A stretch of 5,265 nt of DNA, from assembly GCA_900555855.1 (NCBI GenBank), contig USML01000105.1, forward strand, positions 1 to 5,265, read 5' to 3'. Numbering within the stretch: the stretch's first letter is position 1; each line of letters opens with the position of its first letter. This document shows positions 1 through 5,265 of this stretch, piece by piece. This DNA comes from an uncultured Eubacteriales bacterium. GTDB lineage: Bacteria > Bacillota > Clostridia > Oscillospirales > Butyricicoccaceae. A program made the position numbers and the translations under genes. The notes beneath the pieces were generated by a model. It was given only the letters and a program-made list of their open reading frames with translations, did not search any database and was not told the origin of the DNA.

Positions 1-110
1 CCCACGCAGAGGATGATTTTTGCTGCACCCCAGCCCCGCGTCTGCCGCGTGGCTTCGCTTTGTCCTGCGGGAAACGAGGGCTCCCTCTGGGCGTTTGTGC
101 CTCTGCAAAA
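1..110. other. GC-rich stretch upstream of gyrB, no gene assigned
   Basis: No coding region with a ribosome-binding site or recognisable protein family is visible on either strand. The segment is GC-rich and contains several short inverted repeats: GCAGAGG (6-12) with CCTCTGC (100-106), CCACGC (2-7) with GCGTGG (47-52), and AAACG (72-76) with CGTTT (92-96). The first two pairings share bases and cannot form together. Repeats this short are expected by chance in about 100 GC-rich bases. It could be spacer, the leader of the gyrB transcript, or the tail of something cut by the window edge. Confidence 0.4.
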
Positions 111-114
111 GCGA

Positions 115-144
115 TTAAATCCAGCAATAAATCCTTTTTATATA
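115..144 (+). promoter_or_regulatory. tentative sigma-A-type promoter for gyrBA
   Basis: The base composition changes abruptly from GC-rich to AT-rich at about 107-165, as is usual for a promoter. TATATA (139-144), or TATAAC (141-146), resembles a -10 element. The best-placed -35 candidate is TTAAAT (115-120), 18 bp upstream of TATATA, and matches TTGACA at only three of six positions. A start site near 150-155 would leave a short leader before the gyrB ribosome-binding site. The assignment is weak because of the poor -35, and the genes may also be read from a promoter upstream of the window. Confidence 0.28.
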
Positions 145-157
145 ACGAAAAGTTATA
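141..157. repeat. perfect inverted repeat upstream of gyrB
   Basis: TATAAC (141-146), a GAAAA spacer and GTTATA (152-157) form a perfect 6-bp inverted repeat of 17 bp in total, ending 9 bp before the gyrB Shine-Dalgarno core. It overlaps the candidate -10 region, so it could be an operator, or a weak AU-rich hairpin at the 5' end of the mRNA. No known regulator is assigned. AT-rich promoter DNA produces such repeats fairly easily by chance. Confidence 0.4.
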
Positions 158-166
158 AGAAACCAC

Positions 167-171
167 GGAGG
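167..171 (+). promoter_or_regulatory. ribosome-binding site of gyrB
   Basis: GGAGG lies four bases before the ATG at 176 (spacer AATT). The spacing is short but workable. It supports this ATG, and the resulting N-terminus matches the usual GyrB start, about 12 residues before the conserved [20 protein letters not shown] region. Confidence 0.85.
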
Positions 172-175
172 AATT

Positions 176-2125
176 ATGGAAGAAGTCTTGAAGAAGGTAG
201 AAGGACAATACGACGCATCGGAGATCCAGGTGCTGGAGGGGCTGGAGGCCGTGCGCAAGCGGCCGGGCATGTATATCGGCTCCACCAGCGTTTCCGGCCT
301 GCACCATCTGGTCTATGAGATCGTGGACAACGCCATCGACGAGGCGCTGGCGGGCTACTGTACGGAGATCAATGTTACCATCAACGAGGGCAACAGCATC
401 ACCGTCGCCGACAATGGCCGCGGCATCCCCGTCGACATTCAGGCCCAGACGGGCAAGCCCGCCCTGGAGGTGGTCTATACCATCCTCCACGCCGGCGGCA
501 AGTTCGGCGGCGGGGGCTATAAGGTCTCCGGCGGCCTCCACGGCGTGGGCGCCTCCGTGGTGAATGCGCTGAGCGAATGGCTGCAGGTGCAGGTCCATAA
601 GGACGGGAAGATCTATGAGATGCGCTTTGCCCGGGGCAAGGTGACCCAGCCCATGACCGTCGTGGGCGAGACGGACCGGACGGGCACCACCGTCACCTTC
701 CAGCCCGATCCGGAAATGTTTGAGGAGCTGGAATACAGCTACGAGACGCTGCACACCCGCATGCGGGAGGAGGCCTTCCTCAACGCCGGCCTGCGCATCA
801 CCATCGAGGACGACCGTCTTTCCTCCGCGGAGCTTCCGGAGAGCCAGCGGCGGGACAGCATGCACTACGAGGGCGGCATCCGGGAGTTCGTCTCCTGGCT
901 CAACCGCAGCAAGACCCCGCTCCATTCCCAGGTGATCTATGTTTCCGGCGCCAAGGACGATTCCGTGGCGGAGATCGCCATGCAGTATCATGACGGCTTT
1001 AACGAAATGACCCTTTCCTTCGCCAACAATGTGCATACGCCGGAGGGCGGCATGCACGAGGAGGGCTTCCGCCGGGCGCTGACCAATGTGCTCAACGCCT
1101 ACGGCCGCAAGATCAAGCTGCTGAAGGACGACGAAAAGGTCTCCGGCGAGGACTGCCGGGAGGGCCTCACCTGCGTGATCTCCGTCAAGCTGACCAACGC
1201 CCAGTTTGAGGGCCAGACCAAGGCCAAGCTGGGCAACAGCGAGATCCGCACGCTGGTGAACAATATCGTCACCGAGAAGCTGGATCAGTTTTTGGAGGAA
1301 AACCCCCAGGTGGGCCGGATCATTCTGGAAAAGGCCCTCATGGCAAACCGGGCGCGGGAGGCCGCCAAAAAGGCCCGGGAATCCGTCCGCCGCAAGACCG
1401 GGCTGGAGAGCGGCCAGATGCCGGACAAGCTCCGGGACTGCAACGAGCGGGATCCCGGCCTGACGGAGCTTTATATCGTGGAGGGCGACTCCGCAGGCGG
1501 CTCCGCCACCCAGGGCCGGGACAGCCGCTTCCAGGCCATCCTCCCCCTTTGGGGCAAGATGCTCAATGTGGAAAAGGCCCGGGCAGACAAGGTCTATGGC
1601 AACGACAAGCTGCAGCCGGTGATCACCGCCCTGGGCGCGGGCATCGGCGACGAGTTTGATGTGAGCAAGCTGCGCTACCACAAGATCGTCATTATGGCTG
1701 ATGCCGATGTGGACGGCGCCCATATCCGCACGCTGCTGCTCACCTTCTTCTTCCGCTTCATGCGGCCGCTGATCGAGCAGGGCTATGTCTATTCCGCCGT
1801 TCCGCCGCTGTTTAAGCTGACCCGGGGCAAGACCACCCGGCTGGCCTTCTCCGAGCCGGAGCGGGATCAGATCTCCGCCCAGCTGCGGGCCGACAATCCC
1901 AACGCCAAGGTGGACATCAGCCGCTTTAAGGGCCTGGGCGAGATGGATCCCCACGAGCTTTGGGAGACCACCATGAACCCCGAGACCCGGACGCTCCGGC
2001 GCATCTGCCTGCGGGACGCCGTTTTGGCCGACGAGACCTTCACCGTCCTTATGGGCGAGCAGGTGGAGCCGCGCAAGGCCTTTATCGAGGAAAACGCGAA
2101 ATACGCCGTCAATCTGGATTTTTAA
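176..2125 (+). CDS. gyrB: DNA gyrase subunit B
   Basis: This is the ATPase and metal-binding subunit of DNA gyrase (GyrA2GyrB2), a cytoplasmic type IIA topoisomerase that introduces negative supercoils using ATP. The 649-aa length matches Bacillota GyrB. The GHKL ATPase domain (about 1-225) shows catalytic Glu48, Asn52, DNGRGIP (79-85), Lys109 and [14 protein letters not shown] (119-132). The transducer domain (about 226-400) includes HYEGG (230-234) and the QTK loop with Lys349, which contacts ATP phosphate. The Toprim domain carries EGDSAGG starting at Glu436 and DADVDG with Asp509, Asp511 and Asp513, the Mg-binding set. RFKGLGEM (583-590) and a standard C-terminus complete the protein. Position and context separate it from ParE: gyrA, with its diagnostic GyrA box, follows after 14 bp. 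Two unusual residues are Trp459 (Lys447 in E. coli) and Lys142 (Arg136 in E. coli). The first dozen codons are A-rich (GAA, AAG), unlike the GAG-rich body. Confidence 0.98.
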   Translation: MEEVLKKVEGQYDASEIQVLEGLEAVRKRPGMYIGSTSVSGLHHLVYEIVDNAIDEALAGYCTEINVTINEGNSITVADNGRGIPVDIQAQTGKPALEVVYTILHAGGKFGGGGYKVSGGLHGVGASVVNALSEWLQVQVHKDGKIYEMRFARGKVTQPMTVVGETDRTGTTVTFQPDPEMFEELEYSYETLHTRMREEAFLNAGLRITIEDDRLSSAELPESQRRDSMHYEGGIREFVSWLNRSKTPLHSQVIYVSGAKDDSVAEIAMQYHDGFNEMTLSFANNVHTPEGGMHEEGFRRALTNVLNAYGRKIKLLKDDEKVSGEDCREGLTCVISVKLTNAQFEGQTKAKLGNSEIRTLVNNIVTEKLDQFLEENPQVGRIILEKALMANRAREAAKKARESVRRKTGLESGQMPDKLRDCNERDPGLTELYIVEGDSAGGSATQGRDSRFQAILPLWGKMLNVEKARADKVYGNDKLQPVITALGAGIGDEFDVSKLRYHKIVIMADADVDGAHIRTLLLTFFFRFMRPLIEQGYVYSAVPPLFKLTRGKTTRLAFSEPERDQISAQLRADNPNAKVDISRFKGLGEMDPHELWETTMNPETRTLRRICLRDAVLADETFTVLMGEQVEPRKAFIEENAKYAVNLDF

Positions 2126-2133
2126 GGAGGTGA
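2124..2133 (+). promoter_or_regulatory. near-perfect ribosome-binding site of gyrA, overlapping gyrB stop
   Basis: AAGGAGGTGA is fully complementary to the 3' end of typical bacterial 16S rRNA. Its first two bases are the last two of the gyrB TAA stop (2123-2125). The GGAGG core ends nine bases before the gyrA ATG. The overlap suggests that ribosomes ending gyrB reinitiate at gyrA, keeping the subunits near equal amounts. It also fixes the gyrA start. Confidence 0.93.
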
Positions 2134-2139
2134 CAGAAA

Positions 2140-4743
<2,604 letters not shown>

Positions 4744-4754
4744 GCCAAAAGCGC

Positions 4755-4788
4755 AAATCCACATTTATGTGGAAAACTATGTGGAAAC
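4755..4788. promoter_or_regulatory. possible DnaA-box cluster between gyrA and rnhA
   Basis: Three 9-mers resemble the DnaA box TTATCCACA. On the minus strand, 4768-4776 reads TTTTCCACA (8 of 9, and a full match to the relaxed TTWTNCACA) and 4780-4788 reads GTTTCCACA (7 of 9). On the plus strand, 4755-4763 reads AAATCCACA (7 of 9). Such grouping is typical of oriC and of DnaA-binding clusters outside it, and gyrBA commonly lies near oriC in Bacillota. Binding is inference; the boxes are imperfect, and the same bases also form a hairpin. Confidence 0.38.
4758..4773 (+). repeat. 6-bp hairpin in gyrA-rnhA spacer
   Basis: TCCACA (4758-4763) and TGTGGA (4768-4773) pair perfectly around a TTTA loop. 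The arm TCCACA could also pair with the second TGTGGA copy at 4780-4785, giving an alternative fold. No run of T follows on the plus strand, so it does not look like an intrinsic terminator. It may equally reflect oppositely oriented DnaA-box-like sites. Confidence 0.5.
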
Positions 4789-4790
4789 TG
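4767..4790 (+). repeat. tandem 12-bp direct repeat in gyrA-rnhA spacer
   Basis: ATGTGGAAAACT (4767-4778) is followed directly by ATGTGGAAACTG (4779-4790). The first nine bases are identical, and the remainder aligns with a one-base shift in the A run. The shared TGTGGAAA core is the reverse complement of a DnaA-box-like sequence. It lies in non-coding sequence. Confidence 0.6.
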
Positions 4791-4820
4791 TCAGTAACCT
4801 GCATAAGCAGACGGAGAAAC

Positions 4821-4825
4821 GGGAG
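4821..4825 (+). promoter_or_regulatory. ribosome-binding site of rnhA
   Basis: GGGAG sits eight bases before the ATG at 4834, a normal distance. It is clearly weaker than the gyrA site, in keeping with lower expression of RNase HI. An AAGG at 4827-4830 is too close to the start to be the better choice. Confidence 0.65.
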
Positions 4826-4833
4826 CAAGGCGC

Positions 4834-5265
4834 ATGAGAAAACACGTAGAAATCTATACCGACGGCGCCTGCTCCGGCAATCCGGGGCCGGGCGGCTACG
4901 GGGTGATTCTGATGTATGGATCGCTGAAACGGGAGCTGTCCGGCGGCGAAAAGCAGACGACGAATAACCGGATGGAGCTGAGCGGCGTCATCCGCGGGCT
5001 GAGCGCCCTGCGGGAACCCTGCACGGTCGATCTGTATACCGACTCGCAGTATGTCGTCAACGCCGTCAATCAGGGCTGGGCCAAAAAGTGGCGCGCCAAC
5101 GGCTGGATGCGGAATAAGCGGGAAGCGGCGCTGAATCCAGACCTCTGGGAACAGCTGCTGGCGCTCTGTGAAACGCACGACGTGACGTTTCACTGGGTCA
5201 AAGGCCACGCGGAAAACGCCTTCAATAACCGCTGCGATGAACTGGCCGTCGCCGCCGCCAGACAA
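4834..5265 (+). CDS. rnhA: ribonuclease HI, 3' end cut by the window edge
   Basis: RNase HI cleaves the RNA strand of RNA-DNA hybrids in the cytoplasm, removing R-loops and RNA primers with Mg as cofactor. The 144 residues present contain no stop and run into the last base. E. coli RNase HI has 155 residues, so perhaps about ten are missing. The catalytic acids are all visible at family positions: Asp10 in YTDGACSGNPGPGGYG, Glu48 in TTNNRMEL, Asp70 in TDSQYV and Asp135 in NNRCDELA. The flexible-loop histidine is His125 in WVKGHA. The basic handle region (about 84-99, KKWRANGW) is present, as in E. coli and unlike handle-less homologues. The ATG at 4834 gives the standard N-terminus. GAA codons are much commoner here than in gyrBA, consistent with weaker codon selection. 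It lies 90 bp after gyrA on the same strand; whether it shares the gyrBA transcript is not shown by the sequence. Confidence 0.95.
   Translation, partial: MRKHVEIYTDGACSGNPGPGGYGVILMYGSLKRELSGGEKQTTNNRMELSGVIRGLSALREPCTVDLYTDSQYVVNAVNQGWAKKWRANGWMRNKREAALNPDLWEQLLALCETHDVTFHWVKGHAENAFNNRCDELAVAAARQ

Noticed and set aside
13..318. Open frame of 101 codons on the plus strand before and into gyrB
   Set aside because: It lacks a ribosome-binding site, overlaps the certain gyrB start in another frame for nearly half its length, and its protein resembles no family I recognise.
4758..4773. Intrinsic terminator after gyrA
   Set aside because: The stem is only six base pairs and is followed by AAAACT rather than a T run; on the minus strand no strong T run follows either.
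4799..4810. CTGC-ATAA-GCAG mini-hairpin and CATAAG as a -10 element for rnhA
   Set aside because: A 4-bp stem is expected by chance, and no -35 element sits at a suitable distance upstream of CATAAG.
4777..5265. Antisense open frame opposite rnhA
   Set aside because: It is codon-aligned with rnhA, which has all its catalytic residues in order, so the antisense frame is a by-product of codon bias.

Overview
This window holds a short stretch of bacterial core chromosome, read entirely on the + strand: gyrB (176-2125), gyrA (2140-4743) and the start of rnhA (4834 to the window edge). The two gyrase genes are intact and encode the subunits of DNA gyrase. The third gene encodes ribonuclease HI; its coding frame is still open at the last base, so it is cut by the window edge. 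I found no mobile element, CRISPR array, tRNA or rRNA gene, and no sign of a new multi-gene system.

The organism is most likely a GC-rich member of the Clostridia (Bacillota), possibly an Oscillospiraceae-type gut anaerobe. This rests on the adjacent gyrB-gyrA order, a short Bacillus-like GyrB (649 aa, without the insertion seen in enterobacterial GyrB), a near-perfect Shine-Dalgarno sequence, and strong G/C bias at third codon positions. The assignment is inference and was not checked by search.

Layout: 1-110 is GC-rich with no supported gene. 111-165 is AT-rich and holds a weak candidate promoter and a perfect 17-bp inverted repeat just upstream of gyrB. gyrB and gyrA are 14 bp apart; the ribosome-binding site of gyrA overlaps the gyrB stop codon, so they form an operon and are probably translationally coupled. 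After gyrA comes a 90-bp spacer with no clear terminator. It carries a 6-bp hairpin, a 12-bp tandem repeat and three sequences resembling DnaA boxes. rnhA follows, with a modest ribosome-binding site.

Together GyrA2GyrB2 introduces negative supercoils ahead of and behind replication and transcription, while RNase HI removes RNA from RNA-DNA hybrids. Negative supercoiling favours R-loops, so the two activities are functionally related, although co-transcription of rnhA with gyrBA is not proven here.

Points worth a second look are sequence-level: alanine at the GyrA position equivalent to E. coli Ser83, tryptophan at the GyrB position equivalent to Lys447, lysine at the GyrB position equivalent to Arg136, a highly acidic GyrA tail whose codon use differs sharply from the rest of the gene, and the DnaA-box-like cluster downstream of gyrA.
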